From assembly GCA_947455015.1 (NCBI GenBank), contig CANGMY010000003.1, positions 1 to 31,328 of the forward strand: DNA of 31,328 bases, given 5' to 3'. Source of the stretch: Microthrixaceae bacterium (GTDB lineage Bacteria > Actinomycetota > Acidimicrobiia > Acidimicrobiales > Acidimicrobilacustridaceae). The notes below the pieces were generated by a model, which made no database searches, had not been told where the DNA came from, and saw nothing but the letters and a program-made list of their open reading frames with translations. A program made the position numbers and the translations under genes. Shown here piece by piece: positions 1-8,040 of this stretch (position 1 is the stretch's first letter; each line of letters starts with the position of its first letter).

Positions 1-1
1 C

Positions 2-682
2 CCCTACCGCCACCTCGACCTCAATCAGCTTGCGTCGAACCTTGACGAGCACGCCGGCGCACGTCAGATCGTCGTCACTGACACCGTGTTTTCCATGGAC
101 GGCAATGTCGCCCCCATCGACGCTCTTGCATCGCTTTGTGCACAACACGATGCCCTTCTTGTGGTCGACGAAGCACATGCAGTGCTTGAGCCTCCGCCCA
201 CCCAAATCGTCAATGGTGCACTTGTCATTCAGGTTGGCACCTTGTCGAAAACACTCGGGGCTCTTGGCGGTTTCGTCGCTGGCCCTCGATCGCTCATTGA
301 CTTACTTATCAACCGGGCTCGGACGTACATCTTCACCACCGCCCCCAGCCCCGCCGATTCGGCCGCTGCACTCGCTGCGATCGGAATCCTTCAGTCCCCC
401 GAAGGTGAAGCACTCTGCGCTCGCTTGCGTCACTACGTCGACCGAGTCTCTCCGGGACACCCGTCGCCGATCATTCCGGTGATTCTTGGCGACGAGGCTG
501 CGGCACTTCACGCGTCACAGCAACTTCTCGAACTGGGCTTGCTTGTTCCCGCAATTCGACCACCAACCGTTGCCGTCGGATCAAGCCGCCTCCGCATTGC
601 CCTTTCCGCGGCCCATACTGATGAACAGATCAATGATCTGCTTACTGCCCTACATGCGCTCGGATTGGACGGTGCACAATGA
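2..682 (+). CDS. bioF: 8-amino-7-oxononanoate synthase, C-terminal part (5' end outside window)
   Basis: BioF is the PLP enzyme that condenses pimeloyl-ACP/CoA with L-alanine to give 8-amino-7-oxononanoate, the first ring-forming precursor of biotin. The reading frame is open from the left edge, so the N-terminal substrate-binding part is missing. In the 226-residue fragment I see the cofactor motif DEAHA (about residues 56-60), which contacts the PLP ring, and GTLSKTLG with the Schiff-base lysine at about residue 83. The C-terminal small domain ends with the usual SRLRIALSAAHT stretch. The stop overlaps the bioD start by 4 bp (ATGA), so the two are translationally coupled. Other alpha-oxoamine synthases share this fold; the bioD neighbour makes BioF the best call. 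Confidence 0.93.
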   Translation, partial: PYRHLDLNQLASNLDEHAGARQIVVTDTVFSMDGNVAPIDALASLCAQHDALLVVDEAHAVLEPPPTQIVNGALVIQVGTLSKTLGALGGFVAGPRSLIDLLINRARTYIFTTAPSPADSAAALAAIGILQSPEGEALCARLRHYVDRVSPGHPSPIIPVILGDEAAALHASQQLLELGLLVPAIRPPTVAVGSSRLRIALSAAHTDEQINDLLTALHALGLDGAQ

Positions 683-1341
683 CGTTTGACGGATTGCGAC
701 CACAACGACTCATCGTCGTCGTCGGCACCGGCACCGAGGTCGGCAAGACCTACGTGACGGCTCGGCTATTGCGAGACCTCCGGGCACACGGCATCGATGT
801 CGCGGCGCGCAAACCAGCGCAGTCGTTCGATTCCGATGACGCGCTCACCGACGCACACCTCCTGGCCGACGCTTCGGGTGAATCCCCAAACGACGTGTGT
901 CCACGTCACCGCTGGTATCCCATCCCAATGGCGCCGCCTATGGCTGCCGATGCACTCGCTCGTCCGCAGTTTTCGGTCGAAGACCTCGCCTCAGAAATCC
1001 AGTGGCCACTTCCCGCTCCTAGCGTTGCGTTTGTTGAATCTGCCGGAGGAGTTCGTTCACCACTCGCATCGAATGGCGATTCGATCAGCCTCATCGAGAT
1101 CCTTCAACCAGACATCGTTCTGCTTGTCGCCGACGCCGGACTCGGAACAATCAATCAAATCGTCCTCAGCCTCGATGCCATCGATAGTGGTGCGCACGTT
1201 GCAACACCCATTGTCGTTCTCAACCGATTCGATCCTGCCGACGACCTCCACAAGCGCAATCGTGACTGGCTCACCGAACACCTTGAGGTTGACGTTCTCT
1301 CAAGCGTTCCAACAGTTCTGGCGAAAATCTCTCCCCGCTAG
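679..1341 (+). CDS. bioD: ATP-dependent dethiobiotin synthetase
   Basis: BioD carboxylates 7,8-diaminononanoate with CO2 and ATP to close the ureido ring of dethiobiotin, the penultimate biotin step in the cytoplasm. The 220-residue length is normal. A P-loop GTGTEVGKT lies at residues 16-24, the KPAQS motif corresponding to the family's KPVQ/KPxxSG substrate loop follows near residue 46, and VESAGG near residue 115 corresponds to the usual VEGAGG magnesium/substrate loop, with Ser in place of the first Gly. The start is fixed by the 4-bp overlap with bioF. It is the last gene of this biotin operon in view; the next gene downstream has its own upstream repeat region. Confidence 0.93.
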   Translation: MTFDGLRPQRLIVVVGTGTEVGKTYVTARLLRDLRAHGIDVAARKPAQSFDSDDALTDAHLLADASGESPNDVCPRHRWYPIPMAPPMAADALARPQFSVEDLASEIQWPLPAPSVAFVESAGGVRSPLASNGDSISLIEILQPDIVLLVADAGLGTINQIVLSLDAIDSGAHVATPIVVLNRFDPADDLHKRNRDWLTEHLEVDVLSSVPTVLAKISPR

Positions 1342-1355
1342 CGCTCTTTTCCTTT

Positions 1356-1399
1356 GATTCACAACAGATTCTCTTTCGATTCACAACAGATTCCTCTCC
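1356..1399. promoter_or_regulatory. Four 11-bp direct repeats, predicted operator of the adjacent B12-binding regulator
   Basis: Four consecutive 11-mers each begin with GATTC, at 1356, 1367, 1378 and 1389: GATTCACAACA, GATTCTCTTTC, GATTCACAACA, GATTCCTCTCC. The first and third are identical, so there is also a perfect 16-bp repeat with a 22-bp period. The array ends 78 bp before the regulator start codon. Direct repeats of about one helical turn are the known operator architecture for CarH-type B12 photoreceptors, where tetramer subunits each read one repeat. That it is bound by the downstream protein is inference. I could not assign a convincing -35/-10 pair. Confidence 0.6.
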
Positions 1400-1477
1400 C
1401 GATCAGGCACAGTCCGTCGGTCGCCGGTACGGTCGCAACGACTACATGGGGATCATTTCGAGCGAGAAGGCGGGGCG

Positions 1478-2326
1478 ATGATCAAAGCAACAGAACGACC
1501 AGCGTCTGCGCCGACAGATTTCACGCTTACTGAAGCAGCCGAAACACTCGGCGTTCATTACATGACCGTGTACAAGTACGTTCGCACTGGTCGACTCGCC
1601 GCCACAAAGGTCGGCGGCGGCTGGCGGATCTCAAACGACGCTCTTAGCGAGTTCCGATCCGCTCCAGCGGCGCGTGCAACAGGTGAGCGCGTCGATTGGT
1701 CGGCTCGACTTGGCGACCGATTAGTCGCTGGCGATGAGACAGGCGCATGGAATGTGGTCGAAGCAGCAATGGCTTCGGGTCTCGCGCCAAGCTCGGTCTA
1801 CCTCGACGTCCTCGCTCCGGCGCTTGCCGCTATTGGCGCAGGCTGGGCAATCGGCGAGGTTTCAATCGCCGAGGAACATCGCGCTACAGCGGTAACTAAT
1901 CGTCTCATCGGACGTTTAGGACCGCACTTCAATCGGAAAGGCCAGACACGCGGCACCATTGTGATTGGCGCAGTAGCTGGCGACCACCACGCAGTACCGA
2001 TTGCGATGGCCGCCGACCTTCTGCGCGGCCGTGGATTCACGGTGATGGACCTCGGCGCTGACGCCCCAGTCGATACGTTCGTCGACGCCGCCAACACTGC
2101 CGATCGGCTGTTAGCGGTTGGTATCAGTTCAAGCACCGCTGGGGTTGACGACAATGTGATTGCTACTGCCGATGCGCTGCGCGATCAACTTGGCTGCCGT
2201 GTCGTTATCGGTGGAAACGGTATCGGCAACGATGCGCGTCACGCCCATGTCGATGCGATCACGTCCTCGGCGAATGACATGCTTGACACTTTCGAACGCA
2301 TCGCACTCGAAGCAACCAAGAACTAG
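1478..2326 (+). CDS. CarH-like cobalamin-binding transcriptional regulator with excisionase-type HTH
   Basis: Predicted cytoplasmic DNA-binding regulator that uses a B12 cofactor as its signal. Residues 15-60 form an HTH_17/excisionase-like winged helix (FTLTEAAETLGVHYMTVYKY, then a wing with GGGWR). Residues 75-150 form the helical B12-binding cap with the CarH signature W-x9-E-H (W123, E133, H134). Residues 158-275 form the Rossmann B12-binding domain; D169-x-H171 matches DxH, giving H171 as the probable lower axial ligand, and the GGNG near 245 matches the tail-binding glycines. Two departures: the glycine of DxHxxG is Pro174, and the residue after W123 is Ala, where Thermus CarH has the His that ligates cobalt after light. 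A purine-rich stretch (GAGAAGGCGGGG) precedes the ATG. It sits alone between bioD and a convergent operon; the upstream 11-bp repeats suggest autoregulation. Light sensing is inference. Confidence 0.85.
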   Translation: MIKATERPASAPTDFTLTEAAETLGVHYMTVYKYVRTGRLAATKVGGGWRISNDALSEFRSAPAARATGERVDWSARLGDRLVAGDETGAWNVVEAAMASGLAPSSVYLDVLAPALAAIGAGWAIGEVSIAEEHRATAVTNRLIGRLGPHFNRKGQTRGTIVIGAVAGDHHAVPIAMAADLLRGRGFTVMDLGADAPVDTFVDAANTADRLLAVGISSSTAGVDDNVIATADALRDQLGCRVVIGGNGIGNDARHAHVDAITSSANDMLDTFERIALEATKN

Positions 2327-2333
2327 AAGCCGA

Positions 2334-3299
2334 CTACCCCGGCGCCGGAGTCACTGCAGGCCGACCGGCAAGAACTTCAGCAATGTTCTCGCAACATAAG
2401 CGGACCATGTCGCCCCGAGCCAACGTTGATGCCGAGCCAAGGTGCGGAGCAAGAACAACGTTGTCGAGGGACAACAAGCCCTCGGTAATCGTCGGTTCGA
2501 ATTCGTACACGTCGAGACCAGCCGCAGCAATCCTGCGATCGCGAAGAACGTTGACCAATTCCGCCTCATCGATCAGTGCACCGCGGCCTGTGTTGACGAG
2601 CACCGAACTTGGCTTCATGAGACTGAATGCGCGGGAGTCGAACATGTGTCGACTTTGCTCATTAAGAGGTGCGTGCAGCGAAATGAAATCAGATCGCTTC
2701 AAGAGATCATCGAGTGGTACGAATTCGGCGCCGAGCGCGGTTTCGATTTCCGGAGCGACCCGATTCCGGTTGAAGTACACGATCTGCATGTCGAATCCCT
2801 GTGCCCGCCGCGCAACTGCTTGGCCGATTGCACCCATCCCCACGATGCCAAGCGTTTGATTGCGAATCGGTTCACCAAGCAACTGCGTCGGCGCCCAACC
2901 AGTCCACTCCCCTGCTCGAACCATCCGCTCGCCGGCCCCGAGGTTTCTTGTCGCTGAAAGCAGGAGCGCCCAGGCGAGATCGGCGGTCGCGTCCGTGAGT
3001 ACTCCGGGTGTTGTCGTGACTTCGATGCCTCGTTGACGAGCCGAAGCCACGTCGATGTTGTCGAATCCGACTGCGTAGTTCGAAATGACCCGCAACGAGG
3101 GAACCGCATCAAGAACTTCTGCATCGATCCGATCGCTCAACATGCACAAAAGTGCATCGGATCCTTGGACACCAGCGATGAGTTCTTCGCGCGAAAGCGG
3201 GCGATCTTCATTGTTTGCTCGAACTTCGAATCCCATTCGGGCAAGCAGTTCGATTCCTGGATCGGGTAACGGACGGGTGACAAAGACAACGTGAGCCAT
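2334..3299 (-). CDS. D-isomer-specific 2-hydroxyacid dehydrogenase (glyoxylate/hydroxypyruvate reductase type)
   Basis: NAD(P)H-dependent reductase of a 2-oxoacid to the D-2-hydroxyacid, most like glyoxylate reductase or D-glycerate dehydrogenase. The 321-residue protein has the split catalytic domain, the dinucleotide motif GIVGMGAIGQ in the middle, LVNTGRGALIDE carrying the conserved arginine region, and APHLGSAS with the catalytic histidine near the C-terminus. I place the start at the ATG at 3299 because the family fold begins there (MAHVVFVTRPLP); an in-frame ATG at 3338 would add 13 residues and overlap the upstream gene. It lies 22 bp downstream of the ECF S-component gene on the same strand, so it may be the last gene of the B12 import operon, though no direct functional link is known to me. 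The exact substrate cannot be read from the sequence. Confidence 0.88.
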   Translation of the reverse strand: MAHVVFVTRPLPDPGIELLARMGFEVRANNEDRPLSREELIAGVQGSDALLCMLSDRIDAEVLDAVPSLRVISNYAVGFDNIDVASARQRGIEVTTTPGVLTDATADLAWALLLSATRNLGAGERMVRAGEWTGWAPTQLLGEPIRNQTLGIVGMGAIGQAVARRAQGFDMQIVYFNRNRVAPEIETALGAEFVPLDDLLKRSDFISLHAPLNEQSRHMFDSRAFSLMKPSSVLVNTGRGALIDEAELVNVLRDRRIAAAGLDVYEFEPTITEGLLSLDNVVLAPHLGSASTLARGDMVRLCCENIAEVLAGRPAVTPAPG

Positions 3300-3321
3300 A
3301 GCAAACGGTGACACAACCGAG

Positions 3322-4161
3322 TCAGTCGGCGGTGCCACCTAGGGGCGCATCGACAAATGTGACTGGAGCCTCGAATGCCGCGCGTCGTGCGACCCTGCGA
3401 AGAGCGCCAAGAACGGGACGACCGGCGACCACAAGAAACAGCGCGGTGAAGACCGCTCTAGGAATGTCGAACCCGAATGAGGTCGTGATGTGGAAGCCCC
3501 AGAATCGGCGCAGATTTTCAATCAGCGAGTCGCCAGCCACATACGAAACGGTGGTGTCCCCGGCGCTCACAAAGGGCCAGAACCAAAGATTCATGACAAG
3601 CCCATAGGCCAAAGCAGAAAGCGCCCCGTACGCCGCCAACATCGCGATTTCAATTCTTCCTCGCGCAGGCGGAAGACAACCAGCAAAGAATCCGATCCAA
3701 GCAGCACCGAACATTTGGAACGGCAACCACGGACCCACGCCACCAGTGATCAACGCGCTCACAAACAGCGTGAGAGCGCCAAGGACAAACCCAAACCCAC
3801 GACCGAAGACGCGACCAGCCGGCACCAGCAAAAAGAAGACCGGTTCGAATCCGGCGACGCCGCCACTTGGTAAACGGAGAACCGCTCCGCTCGCAGCCAG
3901 GACTCCCAACAGAGCGACCGATTTCGCGTCGAGCGAGCCGTCAGCCAATTCCGCGAGGATCACGCCGATCAAGAGCGGAATGAGGATGACAAAGATCCAG
4001 GGCGCATCACTGCTGTGTGATGAATCAAGCGAAGAACTCGCCGACGCAAACAGTGGCCACGCAAACGCCACAATCCCGAGAGCGAATGCTGCAATTAACA
4101 GCACCCATGATGTGAGGCCAAGACGAACCGCGTCGACGCGGCGCGGTGCCGCAATTGTCAT
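3322..4161 (-). CDS. ECF transporter S-component, predicted cobalamin-specific
   Basis: Integral membrane substrate-binding subunit of an energy-coupling factor importer. The 279 residues contain about six to seven hydrophobic segments, beginning with one near residues 15-40, and glycine-rich loops (LRLPSGGVAGFEPVF; GGVGPWLPFQMFGAAW) typical of S-components with a long N-terminal extension. Its start overlaps the stop of the fused ATPase gene by 4 bp, so the stoichiometry is probably coupled translationally. Substrate assignment rests on context: the operon starts with a cobalamin riboswitch, which argues for vitamin B12, making the set resemble the CbrT-U-V type. S-components diverge strongly, so sequence alone would not settle specificity. 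Confidence 0.82.
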   Translation of the reverse strand: MTIAAPRRVDAVRLGLTSWVLLIAAFALGIVAFAWPLFASASSSLDSSHSSDAPWIFVILIPLLIGVILAELADGSLDAKSVALLGVLAASGAVLRLPSGGVAGFEPVFFLLVPAGRVFGRGFGFVLGALTLFVSALITGGVGPWLPFQMFGAAWIGFFAGCLPPARGRIEIAMLAAYGALSALAYGLVMNLWFWPFVSAGDTTVSYVAGDSLIENLRRFWGFHITTSFGFDIPRAVFTALFLVVAGRPVLGALRRVARRAAFEAPVTFVDAPLGGTAD

Positions 4162-5792
4162 GAGTACGAGCTGTCGCTTGCCGCAGCAAGCGCTAACTCG
4201 ACCTCGTGCACTGTCAGAAGCGCCAACGGAGCCAGAACTTTTGCTACTTGCGGAGCGAACACTGGCGAATGCACAACGACATCGCGGGCCGGCCCATCGG
4301 CAACGACTTCACCCTCAGCAAGCACGATGCATCGATCAGCAACAGCAGCAACAACCTCAACATCATGCGTTGCGATGACGACTGCGTGCCCATCGCCTGC
4401 AAGCTGCGCCAGAACCTCGACCAATCGCTGCTTTGCTCCGTAATCAAGACCACGGGTGGGTTCATCAAGCAGAAGCAGTGGGGGTTCCGAGGCCAGAACG
4501 ATCGAGAGGGCAAGGCCGAGACGTTGACCTTCGGACAAATCTCGGGGATGGGTCAAAGGATCAATATCGGGGACGATCCGGTCGAGCACTTTTCGAGTTG
4601 CTCCATGAGCGAGTCCCGCATCGCGATCAGAGGCACTGCATTCTGCGGCAACGGTGTCGTGGTAGAGCAGAACACCGCTGTCTTGCGGAACTAATCCAGC
4701 AACGCGGACAACATCTCGAGCCGAAAGTCGGTGTGGTTGCGAACCCAATACCTGCACGGCTCCTGAAGCGGGTTCGCGCAATCCCACAAGGTGGTTGAGC
4801 AGCGTCGACTTTCCAGCACCGTTTCGGCCCATGAGCGCAACAACTTCGCCGGCACGGAACTCAAGATCAACACCACGAAGCGCAGTGACTGGTCCGTAGG
4901 AAGCCTGCAATGAGTCGGTGATCGCAACGACCTCGCCGAGCGCCTTCGGCGAGCGACTAAAAGCGGACGTATCGATCGAGGCAAGTCGTTCGCGCAGTGG
5001 ACCAGCGACCCGTCGCGCATCTCGGACCGAAAGAGGAAGAGGCGACCACCCCGCGAGTCGGCCGAGTTCGACCACTGGAGGAGCAACGACTGATTCACCA
5101 AAGACTTCAGCCGGCGTTCCAACGACAACCGGACGACCATCACCAGGCACCATGACGATGCGGTCGGCGTACTGCACGACTCGTTCGAGCCGGTGCTCAG
5201 CAATCAACACGGTGATTCCGAGATCGTGTACTAAACGCGTAAGGGCAGCAAGGACTTCTTCGGCAGCAGCAGGGTCGAGCGCTGAGGTCGGTTCATCAAG
5301 AACAAGAACTCGCGGCCCAGCAGTAAGCACCGATCCGATCGCGACTCGTTGTTGTTGACCGCCAGAAAGCGACGCAAGAGGGCGGTGTCGGAGTTCGTGC
5401 AAACCAAGCAGATCAAGAATGTCCTCGACACGGCGACGCATGACATCAGGAGCAACGCCGAGATTTTCCATCGCGTAGGCCAACTCATCTTCGACGTAGT
5501 CGGTGACAAATCCAGCTGCAGGGTCTTGACCAACGACACCAACCACATCGGCAAGATCGCGCGGAGCAACACTCGAAGTTGTTCGACCATCAATGACGAC
5601 TGAACCAGCGAGGACCCCACCGGAGAAGCGCGGAACTAAACCGTTGACTGCTCGAAGGAGTGTCGACTTCCCCGAACCGGTCACGCCGACGACAAGACAA
5701 AGTTCACCCTCGGGAACCTCAAACGAAACATCGACCAATGTCGGAGTGGTTGCTTCGGGATACGTGATGGTGACGTGCTCAAACCTGATCAT
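4158..5792 (-). CDS. ECF transporter fused double ATPase (EcfA-EcfA')
   Basis: Cytoplasmic motor of the ECF importer, with both ABC ATPase halves in one 544-residue chain. First half: Walker A GVTGSGKS (36-43), signature LSGGQQQR (142-149), Walker B VLVLDE (162-167), switch His200. Second half: Walker A GRNGAGKS (322-329), signature LSEGQ (419-423), Walker B LLLLDE (439-444), switch His476. Both sites look complete. A linker of about 60 residues around 230-290 joins them. The start at 5792 is chosen because it overlaps the EcfT stop by 4 bp and because the domain begins there; the longer open frame to 5852 adds only a low-complexity stretch inside ecfT. It hydrolyses ATP to drive toppling of the S-component through EcfT. 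Confidence 0.92.
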   Translation of the reverse strand: MIRFEHVTITYPEATTPTLVDVSFEVPEGELCLVVGVTGSGKSTLLRAVNGLVPRFSGGVLAGSVVIDGRTTSSVAPRDLADVVGVVGQDPAAGFVTDYVEDELAYAMENLGVAPDVMRRRVEDILDLLGLHELRHRPLASLSGGQQQRVAIGSVLTAGPRVLVLDEPTSALDPAAAEEVLAALTRLVHDLGITVLIAEHRLERVVQYADRIVMVPGDGRPVVVGTPAEVFGESVVAPPVVELGRLAGWSPLPLSVRDARRVAGPLRERLASIDTSAFSRSPKALGEVVAITDSLQASYGPVTALRGVDLEFRAGEVVALMGRNGAGKSTLLNHLVGLREPASGAVQVLGSQPHRLSARDVVRVAGLVPQDSGVLLYHDTVAAECSASDRDAGLAHGATRKVLDRIVPDIDPLTHPRDLSEGQRLGLALSIVLASEPPLLLLDEPTRGLDYGAKQRLVEVLAQLAGDGHAVVIATHDVEVVAAVADRCIVLAEGEVVADGPARDVVVHSPVFAPQVAKVLAPLALLTVHEVELALAAASDSSYS

Positions 5793-6889
5793 GCCGCCAC
5801 CACCAATGGACCAGATGCTGAGGCGAGCGTAGGTGGATGTGGAGCAAACCATGCCGGGAGAGCTCCAACCAGCAGACCGATCACCGCAATGAATGGAACA
5901 GCAGGAACCTCAAGTGGATTCGTTGAGGGACTCAGCGCGCTTCCCATGCGTCCAACAATCACGAACGACCCAAACGCGACAAGACCAGCAATCGAAACGA
6001 TCCACTCGGGCGCCACCCACGGGTCTGGTCGGTAGCGGGTTCTCATGGTCGACTTGCCGCCAGCAATGAGTGCACCCAGAAGCGCGACAGCCCCCAACGC
6101 AAGCGCTGGGATGCGGAAGATGGCCGGGGCACCAGGATCAAGAAGCCCGTACGAACCGACAGCGATCGCAATGAGACCTAACAACACGAGTCCGATCGAA
6201 CGACGCCGGACCGCAGTCGAACTTGAGCCACGGCGCCCGTACCCACGACTGTCCATCGATGCAGCGAGAGCAACCGCTCGGTCAAGTGCACCTTCGAGAA
6301 CCGGGAGAGCCGAAGCTGTCCAGGCTCGGACGCCACGATCAGATCGACCACGCAATCGGCGCGCTTCGCGAACCTGTCGAGACGAAACAATCGCTTGAGG
6401 TGCAAACGTAAATGCGATCGTGACGGCAACGCCTGCTTCGTACAGCACTGTCGGCAGAGCTCGAAGCATGCGATACGGACTACACAACGATGTTGCGGCA
6501 CCAAAGCACGCCAACACCGCAGCGAGTCGAAGGCCCTGATACACCGCAGCCATCAGTGACTCGATTGTGACCGGTCCCCCAAGACTCACTCCGGCGGCCC
6601 ATCCGGGAAGCGTTACTTCAGGGATGGTGAACAAGGTCGTTCCGGGAACGCGCACACCAAAGAAAATCTGGAACACCACTCGCACGACAATCACGATCAT
6701 TCCCAGGCGCAAAAAACTTGCGAATGACCGAGACCACGGAACGTCCGCACGGCGAGAAACGACGACCCAACCGGCGACCGCAATGATGAGGCAGAGAAGA
6801 ACTGGATTCGTTGTACGCAGTGCGCACGCAGCTAACGCCACTGCCCACAACCACCACGCGCCCGGATGAAGCAATCGGGGCGCCGTCAT
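5789..6889 (-). CDS. ecfT: ECF transporter transmembrane coupling protein EcfT
   Basis: Membrane scaffold that links the ATPases to the S-component. The 366-residue protein has several hydrophobic segments (about 13-25, 30-45, 60-80, 115-135, and two pairs after 230). It carries the two coupling motifs that insert into the ATPase grooves: ARRLRG at 176-181 and DSRGYG at 213-218. It is longer than the usual 250-270 residues because of extra hydrophobic helices in the C-terminal 130 residues. The ATG at 6889 overlaps the stop of the surface-protein gene by 4 bp; the in-frame ATG at 6913 would intrude further. It belongs to the B12-riboswitch operon. Confidence 0.9.
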   Translation of the reverse strand: MTAPRLLHPGAWWLWAVALAACALRTTNPVLLCLIIAVAGWVVVSRRADVPWSRSFASFLRLGMIVIVVRVVFQIFFGVRVPGTTLFTIPEVTLPGWAAGVSLGGPVTIESLMAAVYQGLRLAAVLACFGAATSLCSPYRMLRALPTVLYEAGVAVTIAFTFAPQAIVSSRQVREARRLRGRSDRGVRAWTASALPVLEGALDRAVALAASMDSRGYGRRGSSSTAVRRRSIGLVLLGLIAIAVGSYGLLDPGAPAIFRIPALALGAVALLGALIAGGKSTMRTRYRPDPWVAPEWIVSIAGLVAFGSFVIVGRMGSALSPSTNPLEVPAVPFIAVIGLLVGALPAWFAPHPPTLASASGPLVVAA

Positions 6890-7725
6890 CGTGACCTGCG
6901 CGTCTGGACCCACGCGCCACCCGCCATTACCGCGATCAGACCAAACACGGCAGCAATGCCAACCCAGCGACCGGTCGTCGACTGCGTCGATCTGGACGAC
7001 GCGAGAGCGACATCCGCAACGACAACCGGTTCAACCGCAGACGTCGCGGATGTTGATGCACCAGGTGCAGCTCCGGTGATCGGATCGACAGTTGTGTCGA
7101 CACCAGAAGGAGCGGTCGACGTAGGGGTTCCTGCGCCACTTGCGCCAGACAGCGATCCGGTTACCGAATTCGCTGCAGGCAAAGCGGGAAGTTCAGGAAG
7201 CGAAGGTGCAAGCGCAGGGAACAACGATCGTGACGGACCAATCCGCGGTGGCGGGTCTTGGCCGTTACCTGCACCCTGCACGTATCGCCAACCTTCGATG
7301 TCTCCATCGGAAAGTCGACGAGTAAACGGATTGATGTTGCCATAGGCCCAACTTCCCGATGATCCGTTGAAGTACGCCCAGTACTCGAAGCCACCAGCGT
7401 TGCGATCGCCGCAACCCGTTGCCGGTAGTCCATCAATCGCGCATAACAAACCACTTGATCCGTATCGGGGAGAACCGGTTCCGAGTTCGCTCCCCCGACG
7501 GGCCAACAGTTGAGAACCAGTCGTGCCTGCAGGCACGACCAAACAGGTTGCCGAAGCGCCTCCACCGAGATCAGAGGAATCAACGACAAGTACGACGCGG
7601 ATCTCGCTATCGGCCAGTGGGCCCGAACACGACGATGCGTTTGCGTTGCTGGCAGAACCCACGAGCATGCTCACCACAGCAACGACGCCCACAAACACAG
7701 CCGCCATTGCCTGAAGCACGCGCAT
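6886..7725 (-). CDS. Membrane-anchored extracellular protein of the B12 import operon (transcobalamin-like/SCO2322-like domain)
   Basis: First gene of the ECF operon; 279 residues. Residues 1-30 are a Sec signal peptide with a probable cut after ANA. Residues 35-155 form a compact extracellular domain rich in Gly, Ser and aromatic residues, with two Cys pairs and the stretch YWAYFNGSSGSWAYG followed by LSDGDIEGWRY. This pattern recalls the DUF4430 fold (like the C-terminal domain of transcobalamin) and the SCO2322 family encoded beside ECF genes in Streptomyces; both comparisons are from memory. Residues 160-245 are a Pro/Ser/Thr/Ala linker, then a membrane helix (about 251-272) and a QTRRSR tail. 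I infer a surface factor that hands cobalamin to the S-component. The start could instead be the GTG at 7770, giving a longer n-region; neither has a strong ribosome-binding site. Confidence 0.75.
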   Translation of the reverse strand: MRVLQAMAAVFVGVVAVVSMLVGSASNANASSCSGPLADSEIRVVLVVDSSDLGGGASATCLVVPAGTTGSQLLARRGSELGTGSPRYGSSGLLCAIDGLPATGCGDRNAGGFEYWAYFNGSSGSWAYGNINPFTRRLSDGDIEGWRYVQGAGNGQDPPPRIGPSRSLFPALAPSLPELPALPAANSVTGSLSGASGAGTPTSTAPSGVDTTVDPITGAAPGASTSATSAVEPVVVADVALASSRSTQSTTGRWVGIAAVFGLIAVMAGGAWVQTRRSR

Positions 7726-7899
7726 CTGGCGCAAGCCCTTGGTAGCAATTGATGGAGGCTGATGATTCACGGTGCGGGGCCACTCGGGTGTGTTGGAGCC
7801 GGAAAAGGGTGCGAGACCCGACCGGACCACGGACCAAGGCCGCCGACCGAACCGAGCCCCACCTCCCGTAATCCGACGACGGTCTTGTGATGGAGCATT

Positions 7900-8040
7900 T
7901 CCCCCCGAGCAGGCAGTCCGGCTCGTGGCCGCCCGAAGAATCTCTCCGGAGGCCACCTACGGTTGCGGGTCAGCGCCGGAATCGGACCGGCTTCCCCTAC
8001 TGCGGTGGGTCAAGTTGTGCCCCCACCCCACCACACAGGT
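7900..8040 (-). ncRNA. Cobalamin (AdoCbl-type) riboswitch upstream of the ECF operon
   Basis: On the minus strand the leader contains, in order, a GGTGGG/CCCACC stem, GTAGGGGAAG (8000-7991), the short stem GCCGG...CCGGC, the core CCCGCAACCGTA, a GTGGCC/GGCCAC hairpin, and a B12-box-like AGCCGGACTGCCTGC (7923-7909). This order and these conserved strings match the cobalamin riboswitch; the boundaries are approximate. It occupies the divergent gap 7726-8114 between the surface-protein gene and the oxygenase gene. The expression platform lies between about 7900 and 7725. A short hairpin GGGT/ACCC followed by TTTT (7819-7803) could be a weak terminator, but the control mode is not clear. Bound cobalamin should lower expression of the importer. 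The remaining 74 bp up to 8114 show nothing I can name. Confidence 0.87.

Noticed and set aside
3839..3860. GGTTCGAATCC string resembling a tRNA T-arm
   Set aside because: It lies inside the S-component gene and encodes GFEPV on the other strand; no acceptor or anticodon stems fit around it.
4325..4365. CAGCAACAGCAGCAACAACC-like short repeats
   Set aside because: They are the reverse of Val/Ala-rich codons in the second ATPase domain; no repeat unit extends beyond the coding need.
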